In this document: positions 1 to 6,638 of the stretch, piece by piece
Layout: each line of letters starts with the position of its first letter
Numbering within the stretch: the first letter of the stretch is position 1
Assembly (NCBI GenBank): GCA_031552995.1
Contig: JAVBMB010000010.1
Location: forward strand, 1 to 18,233
DNA: 18,233 nucleotides
Source of the DNA: JAVBMB01 sp031552995
GTDB lineage: Bacteria > Bacillota > Clostridia > Oscillospirales > Butyricicoccaceae
Direction of reading: 5' to 3'
Program-made: the position numbers and the translations under genes
The notes under the pieces: generated by a model
Told to the model about the DNA's origin: nothing
Database searches by the model: none
What the model saw: only the letters and a program-made list of their open reading frames with translations

Positions 1-485
1 ACCGCGCCGAGACACCGATTAAGCCGGATGACACATTCGGCACGCTGCACGACAGGCTGGCGCGTATAGGCGCCGCCGCCGCGGTCGAGGCAATAAAGCT
101 GATAGAATGCGGCAAGGCGGCACCCGTGCCTCAGACGGAGGACGGCATGACATATGCCGGAATGATAACCACCGATGACTGCCGTGTCAGCTTCGCTCGC
201 CCCGCCACCGCCGTCGCGAACCACATCCGCGCATTTGACCCCGTTCCGGGCGCGTTTGCGGTGCGCGGCGCCGAAAAAATAAAGCTGTTCGGCGCCTCTG
301 TGGCGGAAGGTGAAGCGTCAGCGCCCGCCGGAACAATAGAGCGCGTCACAAAAGACGGTGCGATAATCTCATGCTCTCCGGGCAGAATAATCATCACAGG
401 CATCCAGGTGCCGGGCGGCAAAAAAATGGTCAGCGAGGCATTTTTTCGCGGCCATGCGGATTATATTGGTACATCGTTTCAGTAA
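1..485 (+). CDS. fmt: Methionyl-tRNA formyltransferase, C-terminal part (5' truncated)
   Basis: Only the end of the gene is in the window; the first complete codon is at base 3 and the TAG stop ends at 485, leaving about 160 residues. Fmt formylates initiator Met-tRNA using 10-formyl-tetrahydrofolate. The visible part holds the end of the catalytic domain (a stretch like 'DTFGTLHDRLARIGA' and then 'PQTEDGMTYAGMI', matching the family's conserved 'Q.....TYA.KI') and the beta-barrel C-terminal domain that contacts tRNA, starting with 'NHIRAFDPVPGAF' (family 'IRA..P.PGA'). The family's usual 'DW' just before that segment reads 'SF' here. The catalytic N-terminal two thirds lie upstream. In Firmicutes fmt is normally followed by rsmB/rlmN and the prpC-prkC pair, as it almost is here. 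Identification is firm from motifs plus synteny. Confidence 0.93.
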   Translation, partial: RAETPIKPDDTFGTLHDRLARIGAAAAVEAIKLIECGKAAPVPQTEDGMTYAGMITTDDCRVSFARPATAVANHIRAFDPVPGAFAVRGAEKIKLFGASVAEGEASAPAGTIERVTKDGAIISCSPGRIIITGIQVPGGKKMVSEAFFRGHADYIGTSFQ

Positions 486-501
486 TCACAGTACGTGTAA
501 A

Positions 502-519
502 GCTGTTATGCATTACAGC
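502..519. promoter_or_regulatory. 18-bp near-perfect palindrome upstream of the zinc peptidase gene
   Basis: Between the fmt stop and the next RBS, the sequence GCTGTTATGCATTACAGC pairs with its own reverse complement at 8 of 9 positions (one T-T mismatch). It has an operator-like dyad symmetry, or could form a 5-bp hairpin. There is no T-run, so it is not a terminator. Function unknown; it may be coincidental. Confidence 0.3.
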
Positions 520-545
520 CCCGCCACACATTAAGGAGTATAACT

Positions 546-1241
546 ATGTTCTACGGCATCGACATCTATTATCTTATTCTCGTCATCCCGGCCATGCTCT
601 TCGCGTTTTTTGCGCAGGCCAAGGTCAGCTCTACATTCAACAGGTTTTCAAAGCAGCGCACGCGCAGCGGCCTCACCGGCGCCGGCGCTGCTCAGGCTGT
701 TCTGCGCGCAAACGGCGTGTTCGATGTAACAATCGAGCGCGTTCAGGGCAAGCTGACCGACCACTTTGACCCAAAAGCAAAGGTGATTCGGCTGTCGCAG
801 GATGTCTACGACTCGCCGTCTGTCGCCGCTGTCGGCGTCGCGGCGCACGAGGCGGGGCACGCCGCGCAGTACGCGCAGGGATACATGCCGATTAAAATCC
901 GCTCGGCAATCATCCCGGTCTCACAGATCGGCTCAACGCTGTCGTGGCCGCTGATATTAATCGGCCTGATTTTCAACTACGAGTCGCTTTTCCTCATCGG
1001 CATCATATTTTTCCTCGCCGCGGTTGTGTTTCAGGTCGTCACGCTCCCGGTCGAGTTCAATGCCTCAAGCCGCGCCATCGCCGCGCTGGAAGAGGGCGGC
1101 ATGCTCAACGGAGACGAGCTTCCCGGCGCAAAAAAGACGCTAAGTGCCGCCGCGATGACATATCTTGCCGCGCTCGCAGTCTCGCTTGCGCAGCTGCTCC
1201 GTCTTCTTCTGCTGTTTGGCGGCGGACGACGCAGGGACTGA
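546..1241 (+). CDS. Membrane zinc metallopeptidase, YugP/Zn_peptidase_2 family
   Basis: 231 residues, close to the B. subtilis YugP length. It is a predicted integral membrane protease (PF04298 type) of unproven substrate. Seen directly: an N-terminal membrane segment (about 7-24), the zinc motif HEAGH at 101-105, a likely third ligand Glu170 in 'LPVEFNAS' (this motif follows the HExxH in this family), and further hydrophobic segments at about 118-140, 146-168 and 203-225. It ends in a short basic tail (GGGRRRD). The start ATG at 546 is preceded by AAGGAG at 533-538. It lies 60 bp after fmt and 74 bp before rlmN. In many Clostridia rsmB is between this gene and rlmN; nothing resembling rsmB is present here. 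Family assignment is good, biological role unknown. Confidence 0.88.
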   Translation: MFYGIDIYYLILVIPAMLFAFFAQAKVSSTFNRFSKQRTRSGLTGAGAAQAVLRANGVFDVTIERVQGKLTDHFDPKAKVIRLSQDVYDSPSVAAVGVAAHEAGHAAQYAQGYMPIKIRSAIIPVSQIGSTLSWPLILIGLIFNYESLFLIGIIFFLAAVVFQVVTLPVEFNASSRAIAALEEGGMLNGDELPGAKKTLSAAAMTYLAALAVSLAQLLRLLLLFGGGRRRD

Positions 1242-1315
1242 TCAGCGGTCGCGCTTCGCGCGGCTAATTGCGCCAACGCGAGCTATCACATTGTTTCCGA
1301 ACACGAGGATGGTGT

Positions 1316-2344
1316 ATGACAGACAAAACAGACATAAAATCCTTTACATATAGTGCGCTTGAAGAGTATATTATATCTTTGGGAGAGCCCAAATACCGCG
1401 CCGGGCAGATATTCCGCAGCCTCAGCCGCGGCGCTGCCGATTTCTCCGGCATGAGCGACATTCCGCTGCAGCTTCGCGCAAAGCTTGATGAGCTGTGCTT
1501 CATTTCGCAGCCCGAAATCATCGCAAAGCGTGAATCTCTGCAGGACGGCACAGTAAAATACCTGTTCGGGCTTCGCGACGGCAACAGAATTGAATCTGTG
1601 CTGATGAGCTACCACCACGGTAACAGCGTCTGCATATCAACGCAGGCGGGATGCAAAATGGGCTGCGTTTTCTGCGCCTCGTTCGACCCCGAACGCTCGC
1701 GCAACCTCACGGCGGGTGAGATGCTCGACCAGGTGATATATGCCGGGGCGGGCAGCGGCAAGGCCGTGTCAAATGTCGTGCTGATGGGCACCGGAGAGCC
1801 GCTGGACAATATGGAAAATGTACTCGGCTTCCTGTCAATTATCTCCGATTCCAGGGGGGTGGGCATCGGTATGCGGCACATCTCGCTGTCGACCTGCGGT
1901 ATCGTTCCCAAGATAGATGAGCTGGCCGGGCATAAGCTGCAACTGACGCTCTCCGTGTCGCTTCACGCGCCGGATGATGCGCTGCGCGACAAAATCATGC
2001 CGGTTAACCGCACATATCCGCTTGCCGCGCTTATGAAGAGCTGCAGGCTCTATTTTGATAAAACCGGCCGGCGCATATCGTTCGAATACGCAATGATTGC
2101 GGGCGTCAACGATTCGCCGCGTCAGGCCGAGCAGCTATCAAAGCTGCTAAAGGGAATGAATTGCCACGTCAACCTCATTCCGCTCAACCGTGTCGAGGGC
2201 AGCCCACTCAGCCCGACGAATGCGCGCGGTGTCAAGGTGTTTCAGGACATACTTACCAAGAATCATATCAACGCGACGGTCAGGCGGAGTCTCGGCTCCG
2301 ATATAGATGCATCCTGCGGCCAGCTTAGGCGCAGGTATTCGTGA
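1316..2344 (+). CDS. rlmN: Dual-specificity 23S rRNA/tRNA adenine C2-methyltransferase RlmN (radical SAM)
   Basis: RlmN methylates C2 of A2503 in 23S rRNA and of A37 in some tRNAs, using two SAM molecules and a [4Fe-4S] cluster in the cytoplasm. From the chosen start the protein has 342 residues, a normal family length. The radical SAM motif CxxxCxxC is at C113/C117/C120 ('GCKMGCVFC'). A cysteine just before it, C106 ('VCIST'), and C334 in the C-terminal 'DIDASCGQL' correspond to the two family catalytic cysteines (E. coli C118 and C355). 'GTGEPLDN' and 'LSVSLHAP' are also typical. The reading frame is open to an ATG at 1268, but ATG 1316 is preferred: GAGG at 1305-1308 gives correct spacing, and homologues start near here. 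The gene stops 13 bp before the phosphatase gene. Confidence 0.95.
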   Translation: MTDKTDIKSFTYSALEEYIISLGEPKYRAGQIFRSLSRGAADFSGMSDIPLQLRAKLDELCFISQPEIIAKRESLQDGTVKYLFGLRDGNRIESVLMSYHHGNSVCISTQAGCKMGCVFCASFDPERSRNLTAGEMLDQVIYAGAGSGKAVSNVVLMGTGEPLDNMENVLGFLSIISDSRGVGIGMRHISLSTCGIVPKIDELAGHKLQLTLSVSLHAPDDALRDKIMPVNRTYPLAALMKSCRLYFDKTGRRISFEYAMIAGVNDSPRQAEQLSKLLKGMNCHVNLIPLNRVEGSPLSPTNARGVKVFQDILTKNHINATVRRSLGSDIDASCGQLRRRYS

Positions 2345-2353
2345 AAGAGGTGG
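2344..2353 (+). promoter_or_regulatory. Ribosome binding site that fixes the GTG start of the phosphatase gene
   Basis: AAAGAGGTGG overlaps the rlmN stop and places its GAGG core 7 nt before GTG 2358. It supports a GTG start over the in-frame ATG at 2307, which lies inside rlmN. Confidence 0.7.
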
Positions 2354-2357
2354 ATGT

Positions 2358-3086
2358 GTGAGAGTCTGGGCAATCACCGATGCCGGTAAAGTCCGCCAGA
2401 TCAACGAAGATTCATATATGTTCAGTTCCGACAGCCAGAAGCTTTACTGCGCCGTATGTGACGGCATGGGTGGGGTGAACGGCGGCGAGGTGGCAAGCCG
2501 GACAGCCATCGACGCGTTTGCCGCCGCAATCGACAGCGGCTCTCGCCCGGTATTCACCCAGCGCACGATGGAGGATGTCATGCGAAAGGCTGTCGAGCAG
2601 GCAAACAGGCAGGTGTACGAGCGCGGCAGCGGCGATCCCGAGCTCAACGGTATGGGCACGACGATTGTATGTATGCTTTGCTGCGGCAATCAGGCGGTCA
2701 TCGGCAATGTCGGCGACAGCCGCGCCTATATAATCGATGAAAACGGCATACGCCAGATAACGCTCGACCACTCACTTGTCTCCGAGATGATTCGTCGGGG
2801 AGAGCTGTCGCACAGCGAGGCGCTTAGCCACCCAAACCGCAATGTCATCACCCGTGTGCTCGGTGTCGAGCCGGATGTCGAATGCGACACATTCCGTCTC
2901 ACTCTCAAGGAGGGGCAATATGTCCTGCTGTGCAGCGACGGCCTGACGAACGAGGTGAGCGAGCCGGAGATTTATTACGAAATATTCTTCTCGCACAAGC
3001 CGGAAAACGCTTGCCAGTCGCTGCTGGACATAGCGTCGCAGCGCGGCGGGCGCGATAACATCACAATGATATTGGCTTCATTCTAG
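2358..3086 (+). CDS. prpC: PP2C-type serine/threonine phosphatase (PrpC/Stp)
   Basis: Cytoplasmic Mn/Mg-dependent phosphatase that dephosphorylates PrkC and its targets. The protein is 242 residues from GTG 2358, the usual size for PrpC/Stp. PP2C metal-binding motifs appear in order: 'TDAGKVRQINEDS' near the N-terminus, 'CDGMGGVNGGEVA', 'GTTIVCML', 'GNVGDSRAY', 'LDHSLV', 'CSDGL' and, at the C-terminus, 'GGRDNITMIL'. All four metal-ligand aspartate positions (NED, DGMGG, SDGL, RDN) are kept, so it should be active. It lies 13 bp after rlmN and 59 bp before the kinase gene, the standard phosphatase-kinase pair. Translation appears coupled to rlmN because the RBS overlaps the rlmN stop codon. 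Confidence 0.95.
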   Translation: MRVWAITDAGKVRQINEDSYMFSSDSQKLYCAVCDGMGGVNGGEVASRTAIDAFAAAIDSGSRPVFTQRTMEDVMRKAVEQANRQVYERGSGDPELNGMGTTIVCMLCCGNQAVIGNVGDSRAYIIDENGIRQITLDHSLVSEMIRRGELSHSEALSHPNRNVITRVLGVEPDVECDTFRLTLKEGQYVLLCSDGLTNEVSEPEIYYEIFFSHKPENACQSLLDIASQRGGRDNITMILASF

Positions 3087-3145
3087 CAGGCCGAACTGAA
3101 CATTGTCCGCACAGTGCGGCATCTGAGTAAAGCGAGGAAAAACAA

Positions 3146-5293
3146 ATGGACAGGTTTATTGGCAGAATGCTCGACGGTCGATACGAGATACTCGAGATTA
3201 TAGGCGTCGGCGGCATGGCGGTTGTATACAAGGCCAAATGCCACCGGCTCAACCGGTATGTCGCGTTAAAGGTGCTCAAGGATGAGTACGCTGTCGACGA
3301 TGATTTCAGGCGCAGATTTTATGACGAGTCTCAGGCCGTTGCGATGCTGTCGCACCCGAATATTGTCGCCGTCTACGACGTCTCGCGCACCGAGGGCATC
3401 GAGTACATAGTCATGGAGCTGATTGACGGGATAACGCTAAAGGATTATCTCGGCCGCCGCGGGCCTCTGTCAATCAAAGAGGTTACATTTTTTTCCATAC
3501 AGATAGCCAAGGCGCTTGAGCACGCGCACAGCCGCGGCATAATCCACCGCGATATCAAACCGCAGAATATAATGCTGCTCGCCGACGGCACCGTTAAGGT
3601 CGCCGATTTCGGCATCGCCCGGCACGTCTCCAAGCAGGATACATATAACATGGGCGAAGCAATAGGCTCAGTCCACTATGTCTCGCCCGAGCAAGCCAAG
3701 GGCAGCCATATCGACAACCGCGCCGATATATACTCATTCGGTGTCGTGATGTACGAAATGCTGACAGGCAGGCTTCCGTTCGAGGGGGACACCCCGATTT
3801 CCATAGCCTTGCAGCATATCAACTCCATCGCGCTGCCACCTAGTGACTTTGTCAGCGGCATACCCGGCGCGCTTGAAGACATAACAATGAAGGCTATGAA
3901 TCCGTCGCTCAGCAAGCGTTACTCCTCCGCTACCGACATGCTTGACGACCTTGAAAGCTTCCGCAACGATCCCAGCTTCCGCGTCGTCATCCCAAAGGAC
4001 GAAAACATCGACCCGGTCGCGGCGGCGAACAGGGCGGGGATGGACCATACACGCCGCCTCAACAACACCGGCGAGGTAGAGCTGCATCAGCAAAGCCGCC
4101 GCCAGCAGAATGTCGAGCCTCAACAGGGGCGTCGGCTGCAGGACCCCGAGCCTCTGCCGCAAAAGCCGAGGCGCGCAAGGGAGTCTGAATACGAGCAGCC
4201 ACAAAAGCGCAAGGGCTCCGGCTTCCCTGCGTCGCTAATATTCAGCATAATCGCGGTCGCTGTTTTCTTCGCCGGCGCGATATACTTCATGATATCGATT
4301 ATTGACCCGTTCGGCACGGCCGAAAACAATAAGCTCAAGGTTCCAAACTTCGTCGGGCTCAAGTACGAGGAGATAATGAAGGAGGACAAATACGCCGAAT
4401 ACCGCAATGATTTCATAATTGTGCAGGGAGAGTCGGTGTATGACGACTCAATTCCGGCAGGCACAGTCAAGTCCCAGACACCGCTTGGAGGCCACAGCGC
4501 CGACAAGGGCGACCGCATCGAGCTTGTTACAAGCCGCGGTCCCAAGAAGACGATTTTAGAGGACTATGCCGGTGTCCTCGGCCAGCAGGTCATAACGAAC
4601 CTGCGCAATCTCGGTCTTGTTCCGGTATATGAAAACCTCGACGAGTTCAACGAGGGCGTGCAAAAGGGATTTGTCATCCGCACCGAGCCGGGTAAGGACG
4701 CCGAGCTTACACCGGGCGACACTGTCGTCGTCATCATCAGCAAGGGCAAGGAGCTTGGCATGGTAAAAACGCCGGACCTTACCGGCCTTACGCTTGACGA
4801 GGCGCGCACAAAGCTTGCCGAGTTCAATCTTGTCCTTGGCTTTGCCGACCCTGTCGACAGCGATAAGCCTGCCGGCACTATCGTGTTCCAGGTTCAGCCT
4901 GTCGGGCAGGATATAATGGAGGAATCGACCGTCGACGTCCATTATAGCGTCGGCACCGCCGCCACCGAACCGCCGGACAGCAGCACCGTCCCGCCGAGCA
5001 GCGTTACAACGGCGCCGCCGGCGTCGACGCCTACCGGCTCGGGCACGCGGTATATTCCGGAGGCGTATCGCACGGCGGGCAGCGATTTACGCTATTACAT
5101 GTACACCGTCAATCTCACCAATGCCGACGGCGGAATCAGCGTGCAGATATACGTCAACGGATATCTGGAGTACGAGGGCACGCACTACAGCAGCGAGGGC
5201 TCAATTTCGGTCGAGCTTGTCGGACTGTCCGGCCTCGCCACGGTTAAAGTTGTTCAAAATGGGAGTGAAACCACCAGTGACATCACATTCTGA
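3146..5293 (+). CDS. prkC: Membrane Ser/Thr protein kinase with PASTA domains (PrkC)
   Basis: 715-residue Hanks-type kinase that senses peptidoglycan fragments and controls growth, germination and cell-wall processes. The cytoplasmic kinase domain spans about 1-275: glycine loop 'GVGGMAVVYKA' (20-30), catalytic Lys42, alphaC Glu61, HRDIKPQN with Asp136 (134-141), DFG 154-156 and the activation segment 'GSVHYVSPE' (174-182). A Gln/Arg-rich juxtamembrane linker (about 300-357) precedes one transmembrane helix (about 361-386). Outside are three PASTA repeats (about 398-463, 468-533, 541-603), a Pro/Ser/Thr-rich hinge (605-632) and a beta-rich terminal domain of about 80 residues (634-715), probably the Ig-like domain known in B. 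subtilis and S. aureus orthologues. ATG 3146 follows GAGG at 3134-3137. The stop overlaps the rsgA start (TGATG). Confidence 0.96.
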   Translation: MDRFIGRMLDGRYEILEIIGVGGMAVVYKAKCHRLNRYVALKVLKDEYAVDDDFRRRFYDESQAVAMLSHPNIVAVYDVSRTEGIEYIVMELIDGITLKDYLGRRGPLSIKEVTFFSIQIAKALEHAHSRGIIHRDIKPQNIMLLADGTVKVADFGIARHVSKQDTYNMGEAIGSVHYVSPEQAKGSHIDNRADIYSFGVVMYEMLTGRLPFEGDTPISIALQHINSIALPPSDFVSGIPGALEDITMKAMNPSLSKRYSSATDMLDDLESFRNDPSFRVVIPKDENIDPVAAANRAGMDHTRRLNNTGEVELHQQSRRQQNVEPQQGRRLQDPEPLPQKPRRARESEYEQPQKRKGSGFPASLIFSIIAVAVFFAGAIYFMISIIDPFGTAENNKLKVPNFVGLKYEEIMKEDKYAEYRNDFIIVQGESVYDDSIPAGTVKSQTPLGGHSADKGDRIELVTSRGPKKTILEDYAGVLGQQVITNLRNLGLVPVYENLDEFNEGVQKGFVIRTEPGKDAELTPGDTVVVIISKGKELGMVKTPDLTGLTLDEARTKLAEFNLVLGFADPVDSDKPAGTIVFQVQPVGQDIMEESTVDVHYSVGTAATEPPDSSTVPPSSVTTAPPASTPTGSGTRYIPEAYRTAGSDLRYYMYTVNLTNADGGISVQIYVNGYLEYEGTHYSSEGSISVELVGLSGLATVKVVQNGSETTSDITF

Positions 5294-6192
5294 TGGATAA
5301 GCAAGTCGCGCAGGGGGTCATAACCCGCGGAGTCGGCGGCAACTACACTGTCGACTGCAATGGCCTTGCAGTTCCGTGCAAGGCCGGCGGAAGGCTGCGG
5401 ATAGGGGAGTATGCGCCGCTGGTCGGTGACGATGTCACAATCGAGACTGACGACAACGGAGAGGGGTATATCGTTGCCATTGCCCCGCGCAGGAACTCAT
5501 TTGTGCGTCCCGCCGTCGCCAATATCGACAGGCTGTTCATCGTCGCAAGTCAGGCTCCGCCGGTCACCGACACATATCTCATCGACAAGGTCACGGTTAT
5601 CGCCGCATGGCAGGAGGTCGAGCCGGTCATTTTACTTGGCAAAAGCGATTTGAACAGCAGCTGCGCGCTGCGTGACACATATCTCGCCGCGGGGCTGCGC
5701 GTTATATCCGTCAGCGCCGAGACGGGTCAGGGCGTCGACGAGCTTCGCCGTCTGCTCACCTCCTGTGTTTCGGCGTTTACCGGCAACTCCGGCGTTGGAA
5801 AATCGAGCCTGCTCAACAAGCTCGACAGCAGATTTTCGCTCAGCGTGGGTGACATCAGTCAGCGTATCGCCCGGGGCAAGAACACGACGCGCCATGTCGA
5901 GCTGCTTCGTGTCGGCGGCGGGGGATATGTCGCCGACACACCGGGGTTTTCGGTATTCGACATCACGAAAGTCAGCCGCATACCAAAGGATAAGCTCGCA
6001 TGGTGCTTCCCCGAGATGCGCCCTTATCTTGGCAAATGCCGCTTTTCGGACTGCGCTCATCTCGAAGAGCCTGACTGCGCGGTCATTGGGCATATCAAAA
6101 AAAACCCGGCGCTTGCCACCCGGCATGACAGCTATAAAAAGCTTTATGCCGAGCTTGCAAAGCTCAACGAGTGGGAGCTTAAGCCGCAGTAG
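5293..6192 (+). CDS. rsgA: Ribosome small subunit-dependent GTPase RsgA
   Basis: 299-residue circularly permuted GTPase that acts in late maturation of the 30S subunit and is a known PrkC phosphorylation target in Firmicutes. An N-terminal OB-fold (about 1-70) is followed by the permuted G domain: G4 as 'GKSDL' (116-120), then G1 'GNSGVGKSS' (164-172), switch I 'GKNTTRH' (195-201) and G3 'DTPG' (215-218). The C-terminal zinc knuckle has C249, C254, H256 and C262. G4 lacks the usual Asn, but this position varies in RsgA. The ATG shares its A with the prkC stop (TGATG at 5291-5295), so translation is coupled. A terminator begins 16 nt after the stop. The rpe and thiN genes that often follow rsgA are absent. 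Confidence 0.96.
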   Translation: MDKQVAQGVITRGVGGNYTVDCNGLAVPCKAGGRLRIGEYAPLVGDDVTIETDDNGEGYIVAIAPRRNSFVRPAVANIDRLFIVASQAPPVTDTYLIDKVTVIAAWQEVEPVILLGKSDLNSSCALRDTYLAAGLRVISVSAETGQGVDELRRLLTSCVSAFTGNSGVGKSSLLNKLDSRFSLSVGDISQRIARGKNTTRHVELLRVGGGGYVADTPGFSVFDITKVSRIPKDKLAWCFPEMRPYLGKCRFSDCAHLEEPDCAVIGHIKKNPALATRHDSYKKLYAELAKLNEWELKPQ

Positions 6193-6207
6193 CACAAGCT
6201 GAATCAC

Positions 6208-6243
6208 AGCGCGGCGTGCGCAATGAGGCACGCCGCGCTTTTT
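6208..6243 (+). terminator. Intrinsic terminator after rsgA
   Basis: Perfect 12-bp stem (AGCGCGGCGTGC at 6208-6219 pairing with GCACGCCGCGCT at 6228-6239), 8-nt loop, then a T-run 6239-6243. It closes the fmt-to-rsgA transcription unit and isolates the following small gene. Confidence 0.93.
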
Positions 6244-6265
6244 ATATACGCCGCTTTCAAAGGAC

Positions 6266-6294
6266 GCACATCACTGCGCAAACCGGCATATGAT
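6266..6294 (+). promoter_or_regulatory. Candidate SigE-type sporulation promoter for spoVM
   Basis: CATATGAT at 6287-6294 resembles the SigE -10 consensus CATACAMT (6 of 8). GCACATC at 6266-6272, 14 nt upstream, partly matches the -35 consensus (5 of 7). Transcription would start near 6301, 15 nt before the RBS. B. subtilis spoVM is SigE-dependent, which makes this plausible, but the match is by eye only. Confidence 0.3.
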
Positions 6295-6315
6295 GGCACA
6301 GCAAAGTGTGTATGC

Positions 6316-6323
6316 AGGGAGGT
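6316..6323 (+). promoter_or_regulatory. Strong ribosome binding site of spoVM
   Basis: AGGGAGGT, 8 nt from GGAGG to ATG 6331. Such a strong Shine-Dalgarno in an otherwise noncoding gap supports translation of the 22-codon frame that follows. Confidence 0.8.
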
Positions 6324-6330
6324 ACAGTCT

Positions 6331-6399
6331 ATGAAAGTGTACGTCATAAAAAGCCCGCGCCTTCTCTCGGGGTTGCTCAAGCGTATTTTCCGCTCGTAA
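6331..6399 (+). CDS. spoVM: SpoVM, 22-residue forespore-membrane curvature-sensing peptide
   Basis: A 22-codon gene, easily missed because of its size. SpoVM is an amphipathic helix that binds the positively curved outer forespore membrane and anchors SpoIVA. The peptide begins MKVYVIKSPRLL and ends GLLKRIFRS. Against B. subtilis SpoVM (26 residues, beginning MKFYTIKLPKFLGG) it keeps M1, K2, Y4, I6, K7, P9, L12 and G14, with conservative changes at 10 (R for K), 15 and 16. Pro9 and Ile6 are positions reported as important for localisation. It is four residues shorter, lacking the charged C-terminal tail. The RBS is strong, and the gene stands alone between two terminators. Its position after rsgA matches the B. 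subtilis region prpC-prkC-rsgA-rpe-thiN-spoVM, and spoIVA lies 1.8 kb downstream. Confidence 0.9.
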   Translation: MKVYVIKSPRLLSGLLKRIFRS

Positions 6400-6446
6400 T
6401 GCCAGATACATAATGCAGTGTTGATTCCTCCGCCCTCTCCGCACCT

Positions 6447-6482
6447 CCGCGCGTTTACGGATGTAAACGCGCGGTTTTTTTT
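6447..6482 (+). terminator. Intrinsic terminator after spoVM
   Basis: Perfect 12-bp stem (CCGCGCGTTTAC at 6447-6458 pairing with GTAAACGCGCGG at 6463-6474), GGAT tetraloop, then eight T residues (6475-6482). It makes spoVM a single-gene transcript. Confidence 0.95.
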
Positions 6483-6572
6483 CGCGATGCGGTACGGCGC
6501 AGGGCAGGCATGTACGGTTCATGCTGCTTCGCACGGCTAAATCATCCAAACGCGCCGCGCCGCACGCTTTTG

Positions 6573-6599
6573 TCATAAAAGCTTGCCCTATCAAATAAT
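6573..6599 (+). promoter_or_regulatory. Possible sporulation promoter of sipL-spoIVA
   Basis: TCATAAA at 6573-6579 and CAAATAAT at 6592-6599 resemble SigE -35 and -10 elements (5 of 7 and 6 of 8), but their 12-nt spacing is shorter than usual. A promoter is required here because a strong terminator lies upstream. The exact elements are uncertain. Confidence 0.25.
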
Positions 6600-6610
6600 A
6601 ATAGAGCAAG
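6582..6610. repeat. Imperfect 10-bp inverted repeat at the sipL promoter region
   Basis: CTTGCCCTAT (6582-6591) and ATAGAGCAAG (6601-6610) pair at 9 of 10 positions around an AT-rich 9-nt centre. It overlaps the candidate -10, so it could be an operator; there is no T-run, so it is not a terminator. CTTGCCC is also one base from the reverse of GGACAAG, the SpoIIID core, but that is weak evidence. Confidence 0.3.
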
Positions 6611-6622
6611 AAATAAACACCG

Positions 6623-6632
6623 AAAGGAAGGA
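6623..6632 (+). promoter_or_regulatory. Ribosome binding site selecting the TTG start of sipL
   Basis: AAAGGAAGGA ends 6 nt before TTG 6639. The first in-frame ATG (6687) has no comparable site, and homologues carry the N-terminal residues encoded between the two. Confidence 0.65.
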
Positions 6633-6638
6633 ATATCA

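Larger units (their letters stand above)
6483..6622. other. Noncoding stretch before sipL
   Basis: About 140 bp between the spoVM terminator and the sipL RBS. I see no convincing small gene here. It becomes markedly AT-rich from about 6569 onward, where the candidate promoter and inverted repeat lie; the earlier part holds nothing I can name. Together with the spoVM region it makes up the longest gap in the window. Confidence 0.6.

Noticed and set aside
1245..1265. GC-rich self-complementary stretch after the YugP-type gene
   Set aside because: It can form CGCG-type pairing but has a very short loop and no T-run; likely chance in GC-rich sequence.
3104..3116. CCGCACAGTGCGG palindrome between the phosphatase and kinase genes
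   Set aside because: Stem of only 5 bp with a 3-nt loop and no T-run; not a terminator and too short to call an operator.
5638..5652. Degenerate G4 motif (GKSD) in RsgA
   Set aside because: The Asn position of G4 is variable in RsgA proteins (B. subtilis also lacks it), so it is not evidence of unusual function.
5632..6231. 199-codon minus-strand frame over rsgA
   Set aside because: Shadow of rsgA; it begins inside the rsgA terminator and shows no family motif.
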